Shown: positions 18,558 through 27,371, counted from the stretch's first letter. The stretch is DNA of 64,000 bases from Hyphomicrobiales bacterium (GCA_027487245.1 JAIYDY010000123.1:25132-89131); one strand, 5' to 3'. Numbers and translations are program-made. Notes: a model not told the origin generated them from the sequence alone.

Positions 18558-18938
18558 TCAGCGGCGGCCGATGGCGGTTTTCATCAACCCGAGGCTCTTC
18601 TGGTAGAGCGTCGCGGCGAGCTGATAATCTTGGTTGTTCTGGGCAACCTTCATCATCTCGTCCTCGAGATTGACGCCGTTGCCCGAGGGCGTGGTCTCGA
18701 AGCGGCGCTGCTGCGACGGGTCCCTGCCAGCACCCGCCCCACCCACCGGGATGTGCCCGCCCTGCGTGCGCGCCAGCTGCAGCCCGCCACTGGCCTGCGC
18801 CGGAGGCTTGACGTCCATCGGCCGGAAGCCCGGCGTGTCGGCATTGGAGACATTCTCGGCAAGCACCTTCTGGCGGGCGTGATGCCAGCTCATCCGTGCC
18901 TTCAACGCATCGAAAAGCGGAAGCCCACCAATCGCCAT
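18558..18938 (-). CDS. flgB: Flagellar proximal rod protein FlgB
   Basis: A 126-residue proximal rod protein. The N-terminal axial motif is RQKVLAENVSNADTPGFRPMDV, and the C-terminal part is MMKVAQNNQDYQLAATLYQKSLGLMKTAIGRR. It heads the leftward flgB-flgC-fliE-fliQ-fliR-flhB(-cckA) run and diverges from fliO across a 240-base region with CtrA-like and ftr-like sites. Confidence 0.96.
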   Translation of the reverse strand: MAIGGLPLFDALKARMSWHHARQKVLAENVSNADTPGFRPMDVKPPAQASGGLQLARTQGGHIPVGGAGAGRDPSQQRRFETTPSGNGVNLEDEMMKVAQNNQDYQLAATLYQKSLGLMKTAIGRR

Positions 18939-18982
18939 GTGCGTGACCTCTTGCGGACGGGGCGCTGAATGCCAGCCACCCT

Positions 18983-18999
18983 CCCGGCAATAATTGCCG
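18983..18999. promoter_or_regulatory. ftr-like (FlbD-type) dyad in the flgB-fliO region
   Basis: CCCGGCAATAATTGCCG contains the perfect palindrome CGGCAAT-A-ATTGCCG. It matches 13 of 17 positions of the element found upstream of flgE (62747). It is only 9 bases from a full CtrA-like box, so a bound FlbD-like protein could modulate this early promoter, as FlbD represses the fliF promoter in Caulobacter. The assignment is inferred. Confidence 0.55.
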
Positions 19000-19008
19000 C
19001 CTGCATGG

Positions 19009-19023
19009 TTAACGCCCCGTTAA
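19009..19023. promoter_or_regulatory. CtrA-type box between flgB and fliO
   Basis: TTAA at 19009-19012, seven bases, TTAA at 19020-19023: an exact match to the core CtrA consensus TTAA-N7-TTAA. It is 71 bases upstream of flgB and 157 bases upstream of fliO. CckA, the kinase that controls CtrA, is encoded at the end of the flgB run. Confidence 0.65.
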
Positions 19024-19047
19024 GACAGGCGGTTGCCAGCGTCGATC

Positions 19048-19063
19048 TTAACCCGGCGCTAAC
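19048..19063 (+). promoter_or_regulatory. Second CtrA-type box between flgB and fliO
   Basis: TTAA at 19048, seven bases, CTAAC at 19059-19063: one mismatch to TTAA-N7-TTAAC. Its distance to the fliO start (about 120 bases) would suit the rightward promoter, while the exact box at 19009 would suit flgB. Confidence 0.5.
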
Positions 19064-19179
19064 CATGAGTTCCGCAAAGTGGCATGGAATGATATAGAGC
19101 ACGGGTGCAGGACAGGGCCGAAAGCCATGCTGGCCCTGCACCTTCGACGGCGAAGACATCGTGCAAGGGCGAAGATATC

Positions 19180-20652
19180 GTGTTTGGCTTCAATGAACTG
19201 TCGACGCCGGTCAAGGCGATCATCTCCCTGGCATTCGTGCTTCTGCTGGTGGTTGTTGCGGGGCTGATCTTGCGGCGCGTGACCGGAGGCCGCCTGAAGT
19301 TTCCCGGCCAGGGTGCCCGCGCGCGCCAGCCAAGGCTGGGCATCGTCGATGTCTTCGAAATGGATCGCCAGCGCCAGCTCGTGCTGCTGCGCCGCGACAA
19401 TGTCGAGCATCTGGTGATGATCGGCGGCCCAAACGATCTGGTGATCGAGGCCAGCATCGTACGTGCGGCCCGCGCCCAGCTGCCCATCGCCGCCGAGGCG
19501 GTCGACATGCCCCTGCCGCCAGAGCTGCGCCAGCCTGCTGTGACTGCTCCTGAACCCGCGGCAGCGCCGCCGCCCCGCGCCGCACCGGCGGCGCTTCCGG
19601 CACGCCCCCAACCTTCGGAACAGGCCACGATCCCGGCTGCTGCGGCCATGGCTGCCGCAACCGCCGCCATGGCGGGGCAGGCACTGGCGTCGACCGCCGC
19701 CGCCCCCCGGCCTGCATCGACACCCGCCGCGCCGCCGGCGAGGACAGCCTCCACCGACGATTTCGTGGCCTCGCTCGAGGCCGAGAGGGCGCGCGACATG
19801 CCGGCCCGCACAGCCCCCATCCCGGCTGTGGCATCTCCCGTCACACCAGCCATCACACCTGCGGCAACGCCGCCCCTGGCCACGCCTGCCAAGCCGATCC
19901 TCGAGCCGATCGCAGCGCCCGCTTCGGCCCGTGCATCGCAGGTCGAACTCGACGACATGACCCGGCAGCTGCAGGAAGCTCTTGCCCGGCCCTTCTCGGG
20001 CGTGAAGCCGGGCGCGGCATCCCCGGCGGCGCCTGCCACTCCGGAAGCGGACAGCAAGGTGAAGGACGCCACGCCGCCGAAGAAGCAGGCGGAGAACGAA
20101 ACAGCCGTCGCTGCGCCGCCACCGGTTGTCGTCGCCAAGCCTGAGCCACTCGCGGCAGATCTCGATCGGGAATTGCAGGCTGCCATGTCAGCCAGCCTTC
20201 TGCCGGACGCGGACATCGAACAGCCCACGGCAGGGACGGTGGACAAGGCTCGCGATGCCATCGCGGAGCGCAAGGCGGCGGATGCCCCCGCGCCCCTCCC
20301 TCCAACCCCGGGCAAGCCGCCAGAGCCCACGCCGGAGAACGCGCGGGAAGCGGCCAAACAGGATGCCGTGCCCGCGCCAGTCGCCGCGAAGCCCGAGCCG
20401 GCAAAGCCGGCAGAACCTGCCCCTGCAGCGCCGGAAACCCAGCCGGCCAAGGCCGGGGCACCGCAAAGCCAGAACACGAAATCCCGCGAACAGAAGCCGG
20501 AAGGCGAGAGCGTGGCAGATGAAAAGCCGGTTGAACCGAAGGACGCAACCGCACCCGCATCCTCGGGGGCGGGTCCGGATCCCTTCTCGGTCGATGCCAT
20601 CGAGGCCGAATTCGCACGGCTGCTGAACCGCTCGGCGACGCCCAAGACCTGA
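19180..20652 (+). CDS. fliO: FliO-like flagellar export assembly protein with long Ala/Pro tail
   Basis: A GTG at 19180 gives 490 residues. The first 95 carry a transmembrane helix (IISLAFVLLLVVVAGLILRR) and a FliO domain, with RQPRLGIVDVFEMDRQRQLV and RRDNVEHLVMIGGPNDLVIE being diagnostic. FliO helps assemble the FliP ring. The remaining 390 residues are Ala/Pro/Lys-rich and disordered, ending with an ordered-looking motif DPFSVDAIEAEFARLLNR. Usual FliO proteins are 100-150 residues, so this tail is unusual. The frame is also open from a GTG at 19105, but 19180 starts just before the family domain and has AAGGG upstream. fliP follows. Confidence 0.85.
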   Translation: MFGFNELSTPVKAIISLAFVLLLVVVAGLILRRVTGGRLKFPGQGARARQPRLGIVDVFEMDRQRQLVLLRRDNVEHLVMIGGPNDLVIEASIVRAARAQLPIAAEAVDMPLPPELRQPAVTAPEPAAAPPPRAAPAALPARPQPSEQATIPAAAAMAAATAAMAGQALASTAAAPRPASTPAAPPARTASTDDFVASLEAERARDMPARTAPIPAVASPVTPAITPAATPPLATPAKPILEPIAAPASARASQVELDDMTRQLQEALARPFSGVKPGAASPAAPATPEADSKVKDATPPKKQAENETAVAAPPPVVVAKPEPLAADLDRELQAAMSASLLPDADIEQPTAGTVDKARDAIAERKAADAPAPLPPTPGKPPEPTPENAREAAKQDAVPAPVAAKPEPAKPAEPAPAAPETQPAKAGAPQSQNTKSREQKPEGESVADEKPVEPKDATAPASSGAGPDPFSVDAIEAEFARLLNRSATPKT

Positions 20653-20800
20653 AGACGCCCAGTTCCTGAAGACGGCGAAACCGGCCCCTTTCCCTATCGG
20701 GCCGTCCGGCAAACAGCGCGGCCAGCCACGGACAGGCCGACCTGCCTTTGCCGGCGAGATGCTTTACCCTGCCGCAAAGGCAAGGTGAGTCGGCGCGCGA

Positions 20801-21637
20801 ATGACGTTTCCCCCAAATGACTCTTCCGTTGATGGTGACGGCCGGGCGGGCCCGGCTCGCCAGCCACGGCGTAAGCGCACAAGGCCAGCAGCGCTGCTCC
20901 GTCCCTTGCTCTGGCTCGGGCTGAGCCTGCTCTGGTTGGGGGCAGCCGGCCTTGGCGCTCCGGCCATGGCTCAGACCATGACGCTGGATTTCGGCGCCGG
21001 CGGCGGTGTCACCGAGCGGGCACTGCAGCTGATCGCGCTGATCACGGTGCTGTCGCTGGCGCCCTCGATCCTGATCATGGTGACCTCGTTCACCCGCATC
21101 GTGGTCGTGCTGTCGCTTCTGCGATCCGCGCTCGGCACGCAGACGGCCCCGCCCAATGCGGTGATCACCGGGCTGGCGCTGTTCCTGACCGCCTTCATCA
21201 TGGCCCCGACCTTCCGCGAGGCCTACACCGTCGCAGCCGTGCCGCTGCTGGCCAACCAGATCACGCCGCAACAGGCCTTCGAGCGGGGTGTGCAGCCATT
21301 CCGCACATTCATGCTCAAGCATGTGCGCGAAAAGGATCTGGCGCTGTTCATCGAGTTGTCGAAAGAGCCGGCACCTGCCTCGCCCGAGCAGGTCAGCCTT
21401 CAGGTCCTGGTGCCAGCCTTCATGATCTCGAAACTGAGGCGCGCCTTCGAGATCGGCTTCATGCTGTTCGTGCCGTTCCTGATCATCGATCTGGTGGTCG
21501 CCTCGATCCTGATGTCGGTGGGCATGATGATGCTGCCGCCGGTGATCATCGCGCTGCCGTTCAAGCTGATCTTCTTCGTGCTCGTCGACGGCTGGGGCCT
21601 GGTGGCCGGCTCGCTCGTCAAGAGCTACGGGAGTTGA
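20801..21637 (+). CDS. fliP: Flagellar export gate protein FliP
   Basis: A 278-residue FliP, the core of the export channel. A long N-terminal region with a cleavable signal (hydrophobic core near 38-52, ending PAMAQ) precedes the family domain. Motifs are MVTSFTRIVVVLSLLRSALGTQTAPPN, LALFLTAFIMAPTF and the C-terminal VGMMMLPPVIIALPFKLIFFVLVDGW. It lies 148 bases after fliO; no separate promoter is obvious in the gap. It converges on the TPR protein gene, 18 bases away. Confidence 0.97.
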   Translation: MTFPPNDSSVDGDGRAGPARQPRRKRTRPAALLRPLLWLGLSLLWLGAAGLGAPAMAQTMTLDFGAGGGVTERALQLIALITVLSLAPSILIMVTSFTRIVVVLSLLRSALGTQTAPPNAVITGLALFLTAFIMAPTFREAYTVAAVPLLANQITPQQAFERGVQPFRTFMLKHVREKDLALFIELSKEPAPASPEQVSLQVLVPAFMISKLRRAFEIGFMLFVPFLIIDLVVASILMSVGMMMLPPVIIALPFKLIFFVLVDGWGLVAGSLVKSYGS

Positions 21638-21655
21638 TGCCCTCGCAGCTTGGCG

Positions 21656-24600
21656 TCAGCCCGGACGGCCCGGTGTGCTGGCGGGTGTGGCAGCCGGCGC
21701 GGTGTCGGCCTGTTTCGGGGCACCGGCAGCCGGCGGCGGCGCATCGGGCGGCGCACTGTCTGCTGCTGGTTTAGCATCACCCGAAGGGGCCCTCTTGCGC
21801 AGGCTGGATGACAGGTCCGGATAGCGCTTGCGGTAGTCGGACATGAATTCCATCAGCGTGTCGGCATTGGCGACCGCGCGGGCCAGTTCGCGCAGATCGC
21901 CGCTGCGCGTGCGGTTGGCCGCCGTGATGAAGGCGAACGTCCGGGCATCGGGCGTGCGCGACATCGGCGCGGAATACTTGGTGCGCAGCCGGTCCAGCGA
22001 AAGCGCCTCATTGCCCATCACATAGGCGAGGCCGGCCCGCATGATGTCCGAACGCTGGCGGTCATCCAGCGGCTCGGCCTGCCGCCAGGCATCGCCAAGC
22101 ATGCGTTCATGCGCCTCGCCTGTCTCTCGCCAGCGACGGGCGGTCCACAAGATGTCGGCACGCAGCCGGTCCACTTCCGGCCCTCGTTCGCCGGCCAGCA
22201 CTTCCAGCGCGAGGTCGGTGCGCGACAGGTCGGACAGCGCCTTGGCTTCCAGCAACTGGCGGGCGCGTTTGACATCGCGCGGCAGCTCCGAGAGCCGGCT
22301 CGACGAGAGCGCGCGCAGGGCATCGGCGGGCTTGTTGTTCATCAGCCGGATCATGGCCAGCCGCGCGGCCACCGTGGCCCGCGCCGCGCCATTGAGGCGG
22401 CTGTCGATCTGGTGTTGCAGCAGCTCGCCGGCCTGATCGAGCAGGTCGACCTCGACCAGGCGGTCGGCCAGACGCCGGATGATCTCGTCACCGCGCCGGC
22501 CGATCGGCATGAATTCCTTGAAATCGTAGAACAGGGCCAGCGTGTCGACACGCGGCAACTGGTCGGCCTTGCCGGTGGTGAACAACTCCTCGAACTGCCG
22601 CGCCGTCTCGTCATGCAGCTTGCGCGTGATCGGATGGTCAGGGAACGAGGTATTGGCGCTGCGGGCCAGCGCAAAGGCGTCGCGCCAGCGTTGCTGGCCG
22701 GCGTAGATCGCGCCCAGTTCGCCCATGGCCTCGATCTCGACATCGTCGCCGCGCCAGGTCAGCGCCACGGTTTCCAGCCGCGCCTGCGCCTCGTCGGGCT
22801 TGATCGACCCGTCGCGCTCACGGTCGGCCAACTGCACGCCCTTGAGCTGCGCACGCGCCGCGATCGGCCTGTGTTCGGACTCGAACAACGCCTTGAAGCC
22901 GGCCAGCGCTGCCTCGGGCCGCCCGCTGATGTCGTCAAGCTGGGCCCGGAGCAGTTCCACCTCGTCGCGCGGCAGCCATGTCGGCGCGAACTTGCCCAGC
23001 GCCGTCAGCTCGCGCTCCGCCACCACAGGGTCACGCATGGCAATCGCCGTGCGCGCCATGTCGAGCCGCACCATCGCCTGAAGGCTGTCCGGATAGGCGT
23101 CGACCACCTCCTGCGAGCGGCGGAAGCCGGCCAGCGCGGCAGGGAAGCGCCCGTGTTCGGAATCCACCACGGCCTTCAGCAGAACAGCCTCGGCATCATC
23201 TTTCAGCGATGGCAGCGCCAGCGTCTTCTCGGCATCTTTGTTGCGCCCCATCATCAGCTGCGCCATCGCCCGCAGCAGGTGCGGGCGGCGGTCGTTGCGC
23301 ATGTTGGGATCATCGGCCAGCAGCGCCGTGATCGGGCCAAGGCTCTCGGCATGGAAGCCGTTGGCGAGCTGGAACGCCACCAGCCGCAGACGCGCAGCGC
23401 TGCGCTCGGAGCGCGGCGCCTCGGCAGCCTTGCGGGTCATGTCCTGAAGCCGGTCATAAACCTTGCCCTGGCGCATCTCGGCCCAGGCCGCGCGGTCAGC
23501 GACAAGATCGACCTTGCCGCCACTATCCAGCGCCATCGGCGTGTCGGGCCCGATCGAGACCACAAGCCCGCTGGCGCGCGAGATCATCACCTCGCCCACG
23601 CCGACCCGCATGATGATATCGTCGGCAAAGGGTGTGACGACGGCGCCCTGCACCGTCTGCTCAAGCTGGAACTCGACGAAGCGCTGTGGCTTGGGCTTGG
23701 CAGCGCCGGGTCCATAAGCGGTTGCGACGGCCAGGGTCTGGCCGCTGTCGCTGGCAATCCAGTGCACACCCGACACCTGCGCCAGCGGCAGCGTCACGAT
23801 CGACTGGCCACGCTCGTCGACACCGCGCCGCGCCACCAGTGGCTCGGCCGCCTGCACACCCTTCTCGCCGGTGGTCAGCGACCAGCGCATCCCGTCCGCC
23901 GCCAGCCGCACCAGCCCGCTGCGCTTGAACTGGAGGCGCACGACCGTGGCCTTGCCCTCGCGTGTCACGGTGGCCGCATCGAGATGCGCGCCGGCAGCCG
24001 AGAGCAGATCGCGCGGATCGAGGGTATCGATCGTGTCGAACACCAGCACCGTCTCGCCCCGGTCATCGAAGCCGGCAGCCGCCGCGCGGCGCGGAAACAC
24101 GAAGTCGAGGCGGATACCGTCCTCCTGCTCGCTGACCTCGAAGGCCACGGCGCGCGGGGCAGCCGGATCCGGAGCGGGCTGGGCCGTGCGCGCGGGCGCC
24201 GGCTGGGCGCGCACGGCCTGGGCAGGCTGGGCGGCGCGCACGGGCGCCACTGGCACTACGGCTTCGGGCGCAGCATCGACGGCAGGCAGTGCCGGCGGGG
24301 CAGCAGCGGCGGCCTGCTGCGGCGAGGCGGGCGCTGGTCCGCTCGCGGGCACGGGAGCCGCAGCCGTGGCGGGTGGTGCGGCTGCCGGTGCCGCTGGCGC
24401 AAGCGGCAACAAGACTTCGCCGACAGGTCTGGGGCGGTTCTTGTCGGTGACATCGACCACCAGCCCGTCATCCTCGCGGAAGTGCTTGAGATCGAAACGG
24501 TCGGCAACCGAGAGCCGGAGCCTCACCGCCCCATCTGCGGCTTCGATCGAGTCGAGCCTGAGGCCATCGGGAAGAACAGCGCGAAGTCGGGCAGGTTCGA

Positions 24601-25249
24601 TGGTGAAGCCGCCCCGGATGGAGATGTCGAGTTTGTCGCCGTCGCGGCGATGGTCGACCATGGCATCGGAAGGCACATCGAACACCAGCCGCGACAGGGT
24701 GGGCAGCCGGGCAAGGCGCACTGTCACCTCGCGCGGGGCCGCCTGATCACGTGATCGGCTCAGTTCGCGCGCTGTTGCCTCGGCACGCCGCAAGCGCTCG
24801 CTCATCTCCTCCACGACCTCGCGCGGCAGGCCGGGCAGCATGCCTTGCCAGCCCTCCGGAATGAGATCGATGAACACCCTCTCGCCGGCTTCCAGCACAT
24901 TGGGGGTCAGGGTGCGGGTCAGGGCAAAGCGCATGCCCTTGCCGTCCGGATCCACCCGCACCACCGAAACATAGCCGGGCAGTTCGCGCACGATGCGGTC
25001 TGCCGCGATCTCGACAGGCTCGCTGAAACCGACGATCAGCACCCCGTTGGAGACGCGGGCGGTCATTTTCTGGGCGGTGGGAAGGGTGAACAGCATGCGG
25101 CCGAAATTGGCCTGCTCGGTCCCCCTGATCACGGCGGGAGCACCCTGCGCGTTGGCGTGCACCAGCGGGACAGCCACAACCAGCGCGGCCAGGCCGACGC
25201 CGAACAGGAAGGTGCGAACTGACCGCAACGCCGACAAGAGCTTACTCAC
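21656..25249 (-). CDS. Large secreted TPR-repeat protein of unknown function in the flagellar cluster
   Basis: A 1,197-residue protein from a GTG start, not assigned to a named function. Residues 1-35 are a signal peptide (FLFGVGLAALVVAVPLVHANAQG). Residues 40-280 are beta-rich with two AMIN-like stretches (FTLPTAQKMTARVSNGVLIVGF; VFDVPSDAMVDHRRDGDKLDI). A Pro/Ala linker spans about 282-370, and a third beta-rich stretch (EQEDGIRLDFVFPRRAA) follows. Residues from about 640 to 1140 are helical and TPR-like. The tail is again Ala/Pro-rich. It is probably periplasmic. Its place between fliP and the rod operon and a CtrA-like box upstream suggest a motility role, but this is inference. Confidence 0.8.
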   Translation of the reverse strand: MSKLLSALRSVRTFLFGVGLAALVVAVPLVHANAQGAPAVIRGTEQANFGRMLFTLPTAQKMTARVSNGVLIVGFSEPVEIAADRIVRELPGYVSVVRVDPDGKGMRFALTRTLTPNVLEAGERVFIDLIPEGWQGMLPGLPREVVEEMSERLRRAEATARELSRSRDQAAPREVTVRLARLPTLSRLVFDVPSDAMVDHRRDGDKLDISIRGGFTIEPARLRAVLPDGLRLDSIEAADGAVRLRLSVADRFDLKHFREDDGLVVDVTDKNRPRPVGEVLLPLAPAAPAAAPPATAAAPVPASGPAPASPQQAAAAAPPALPAVDAAPEAVVPVAPVRAAQPAQAVRAQPAPARTAQPAPDPAAPRAVAFEVSEQEDGIRLDFVFPRRAAAAGFDDRGETVLVFDTIDTLDPRDLLSAAGAHLDAATVTREGKATVVRLQFKRSGLVRLAADGMRWSLTTGEKGVQAAEPLVARRGVDERGQSIVTLPLAQVSGVHWIASDSGQTLAVATAYGPGAAKPKPQRFVEFQLEQTVQGAVVTPFADDIIMRVGVGEVMISRASGLVVSIGPDTPMALDSGGKVDLVADRAAWAEMRQGKVYDRLQDMTRKAAEAPRSERSAARLRLVAFQLANGFHAESLGPITALLADDPNMRNDRRPHLLRAMAQLMMGRNKDAEKTLALPSLKDDAEAVLLKAVVDSEHGRFPAALAGFRRSQEVVDAYPDSLQAMVRLDMARTAIAMRDPVVAERELTALGKFAPTWLPRDEVELLRAQLDDISGRPEAALAGFKALFESEHRPIAARAQLKGVQLADRERDGSIKPDEAQARLETVALTWRGDDVEIEAMGELGAIYAGQQRWRDAFALARSANTSFPDHPITRKLHDETARQFEELFTTGKADQLPRVDTLALFYDFKEFMPIGRRGDEIIRRLADRLVEVDLLDQAGELLQHQIDSRLNGAARATVAARLAMIRLMNNKPADALRALSSSRLSELPRDVKRARQLLEAKALSDLSRTDLALEVLAGERGPEVDRLRADILWTARRWRETGEAHERMLGDAWRQAEPLDDRQRSDIMRAGLAYVMGNEALSLDRLRTKYSAPMSRTPDARTFAFITAANRTRSGDLRELARAVANADTLMEFMSDYRKRYPDLSSSLRKRAPSGDAKPAADSAPPDAPPPAAGAPKQADTAPAATPASTPGRPG

Positions 25250-25312
25250 GCAAACGGGACACAGCGCGGGAACAGTGACACCACCCGCCAGGACGACACT
25301 GCGCGAACAAGG

Positions 25313-25327
25313 TTAGCGTGCGGTTAA
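25313..25327 (-). promoter_or_regulatory. CtrA-type box upstream of the large TPR gene
   Basis: Read on the minus strand this is TTAA-N7-CTAAC, one mismatch from TTAA-N7-TTAAC. It lies 64 bases upstream of the GTG at 25249. It shares this form with the second box at 19048, supporting membership of the same regulon. Confidence 0.5.
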
Positions 25328-25474
25328 GGCTGCGCTTCGGCACGGACCTGAGCGGGGACCGGGACCCTGCCAGCCTCCAGGCCGGAACGGCCGAAACGGC
25401 GGCCTTGCCGGCACGGATCAATTTCAACGTTTTCATATCGACGTGAATGAGCCCCTGAATCGGGCATTGGGTCG

Positions 25475-25503
25475 TTGTCTCGGCTGGCAAGTGTCGCTAT
25501 AGA
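25475..25503 (+). promoter_or_regulatory. Putative dksA promoter
   Basis: TTGTCT at 25475-25480, a 17-base spacer and TATAGA at 25498-25503 form a good vegetative promoter about 100 bases before dksA. Apart from this and the box at 25313, nothing else was recognised in the 355-base gap between the TPR gene and dksA. Confidence 0.55.
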
Positions 25504-25604
25504 CCCGCTGCAATGCGGCTGATCGAACGAGTCGGGGGACTTGTGGAGGGGTCGGGCAGCCGGTGACATCGTCTGCGTAACTCATCGACTTTCAGGGGCA
25601 TGCC

Positions 25605-26027
25605 ATGGCGAAAGAGATCATCATCAGCTCGGATTACAAGCCGACTGACGAAGAGCCCTTCATGAGCGAGCGTCAGCGGGTCTACTTCCGGCAGAAGCTG
25701 GTGCGCTGGAAGGAAGACATCCTGAAAGAGGCAAAGGACACGATCCTTGCCCTTCAGGCCGAAAACGAGAACCACCCCGACATTGCCGATCGGGCATCAT
25801 CCGAAACCGATCGTGCCATCGAGCTTCGCGCCCGTGATCGTCAGCGCAAGCTGATCTCCAAGATCGACTCGGCCATCGCCCGCATCGATGACGGCTCCTA
25901 CGGCTATTGCGAAGAGACCGGCGAGCCGATCTCGCTGAAGCGGCTCGAAGCCCGGCCCATCGCCACCCTCTCGCTGGAAGCCCAGGAGCGCCACGAGCGC
26001 AACGAGCGCGTTTTCCGGGACGACTAG
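25605..26027 (+). CDS. dksA: RNA polymerase-binding transcription factor DksA
   Basis: A 140-residue DksA of the alphaproteobacterial type. DksA inserts a coiled coil into the polymerase secondary channel and, with ppGpp, adjusts rRNA and amino acid gene transcription. The coiled coil spans about 22-95 (YFRQKLVRWKEDILKEAKDT, with DRASSETDRAIELR near the tip). The zinc-finger segment reads GYCEETGEPISLKRLEARPIA and contains a single cysteine, so the four-cysteine zinc site of E. coli DksA is absent, as in some other family members. Confidence 0.95.
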   Translation: MAKEIIISSDYKPTDEEPFMSERQRVYFRQKLVRWKEDILKEAKDTILALQAENENHPDIADRASSETDRAIELRARDRQRKLISKIDSAIARIDDGSYGYCEETGEPISLKRLEARPIATLSLEAQERHERNERVFRDD

Positions 26028-26077
26028 AACTCAGACGCAGACCTCCCGGAAATCGGGTGTCCCGAGATGGCCCTTTC

Positions 26078-27340
26078 ATGGTTCAGAACGGGGCTCAACC
26101 GGGATGCCGCACCATGCTGCCAGTCGCTTTTCACCGTCTCACCGCCGTTGCTGCGGGCTTTCGCGGTTCGGACCAGCTCATGGTGGCCGGCACCCCGCTG
26201 GTTGTCGCGGCCCTGTTCGGTGGCGGGCCTGATATCGTCGGGCTGGTCGTTGCGGTTCAGGGTTCGGCATGGCTGCTGATGTCGCTGCCAGCCGGCGTCA
26301 TGGTCGATCGCATCGCGCCGCTCGATGCGCTCAAGGCCGCCATGGCGATGGCGGTGGCCGGCGTGCTGCTGGCCATGGCCGGATTGGCCGCAGGGAACCT
26401 TGCCCTGTTTGCCGCCGGCGCCTTTGTCAGTGCCTCCGCCGCCGTTGTCGGCTTTTTGGCCGAGAGCGCGAGCGTGCAGGGCCTCGTCACCGCCAGCCAG
26501 TTGCCACGCGCCAATGCACGGCTCCAGCTGGTCCAGTCCAGCGCCGCACTGGCCGGCCCTGCCCTGATGGGCCTTGCCGTGCTTCAGGGCTGGCCCCTGC
26601 AGGCCTACCTTTTGGCAGCACTGATCGCGGCGTTCGGCCTCGCCATGGGCCTTGGCTTCGGCACCCAGCCGGCCCGCGCGCCGCGCGCCCGCCAGCCCAT
26701 GGCGGAGATTGCTGAAGGCTTCAATTTCGTACGCCGCCAGCCGCTTCTGGTCGGCATCGTGGCCTGCGCGCTGTTCTGGAACATGGCCTTCTTCGCGCTG
26801 ATCGCCGTGTTCGTGCCCTTCGCGCTCGGCCCGCTGGGCCTCAACGCGGCTGAGGCGGGCATTGCGCAATCGGCCATGGGGATCGGGTCGCTGGCGGCCG
26901 CCCTGCTGGCGACAATCGCCATGGCAAGGCTCTCGCCCCGGCTGATCCTCGTGTTCGGGCCAGCCTCCTCGATGCTGGCATCGGTGATCCTGGCGCTGTC
27001 GCCCCATCTCGCCGGCACCGGCCTTCGCCTCGCAGGCCCCGTGGCCGTGTTCCTGCTGCTTGGGTTCGGTCCGATCCTGTGGTTCGTCTGCCAGAACAGC
27101 ATCCGCCAGCTGGTCACGCCGCCGGGCCTGCTGGGGCGGGTCGGATCGGTCATCCAGGTCGCGATCTACGGCGTGCGCTCCGTTGGCGCGCTGCTGGGCG
27201 GCATCGTGGCGGCCCGCTTCGGCTTTGACGCGGCCATGGCGCTGATCGTCGGCCTGTTTGCCGCCTCCCTGCTGGCGGTTCTGCTGTCCTCGCTCGCCCG
27301 CCTTCAGACGCTGCCACCGCCCGTCTCCTCTCGCCCCTGA
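26078..27340 (+). CDS. MFS transporter
   Basis: About 420 residues with around twelve hydrophobic segments arranged as two sets of six, typical of the major facilitator superfamily. The loop after the second helix reads VMVDRIAPLDALK, like the conserved G-x-x-x-D-R of the family. The N- and C-halves are joined by a basic stretch (QPARAPRARQPMAEIAEGFNFVRRQPL) as in the enterobactin exporter/MFS_3 group. The substrate is not evident. A start at 26114 (MLPVAFHRL) is also possible and begins closer to the first helix. A hairpin follows the stop. Confidence 0.85.
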   Translation: MVQNGAQPGCRTMLPVAFHRLTAVAAGFRGSDQLMVAGTPLVVAALFGGGPDIVGLVVAVQGSAWLLMSLPAGVMVDRIAPLDALKAAMAMAVAGVLLAMAGLAAGNLALFAAGAFVSASAAVVGFLAESASVQGLVTASQLPRANARLQLVQSSAALAGPALMGLAVLQGWPLQAYLLAALIAAFGLAMGLGFGTQPARAPRARQPMAEIAEGFNFVRRQPLLVGIVACALFWNMAFFALIAVFVPFALGPLGLNAAEAGIAQSAMGIGSLAAALLATIAMARLSPRLILVFGPASSMLASVILALSPHLAGTGLRLAGPVAVFLLLGFGPILWFVCQNSIRQLVTPPGLLGRVGSVIQVAIYGVRSVGALLGGIVAARFGFDAAMALIVGLFAASLLAVLLSSLARLQTLPPPVSSRP

Positions 27341-27350
27341 CGCGCGAAAA

Positions 27351-27371
27351 CCCCGCGTGGGAGGCGCGGGG
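27351..27371 (+). terminator. Terminator-like hairpin after the MFS gene
   Basis: CCCCGCG (27351-27357) pairs with CGCGGGG (27365-27371) around a 7-base loop and is followed by CTTTCG. The T run is short, so efficiency is uncertain. The remaining 190 bases up to the flgH stop show nothing recognisable. Confidence 0.5.

Noticed and set aside
22109..24754. Long open frame on the plus strand opposite the TPR gene (881 codons)
   Set aside because: It is a shadow of high-GC coding on the minus strand: Arg/His/Gln-rich, without family motifs, and the opposite frame has a signal peptide and TPR features.
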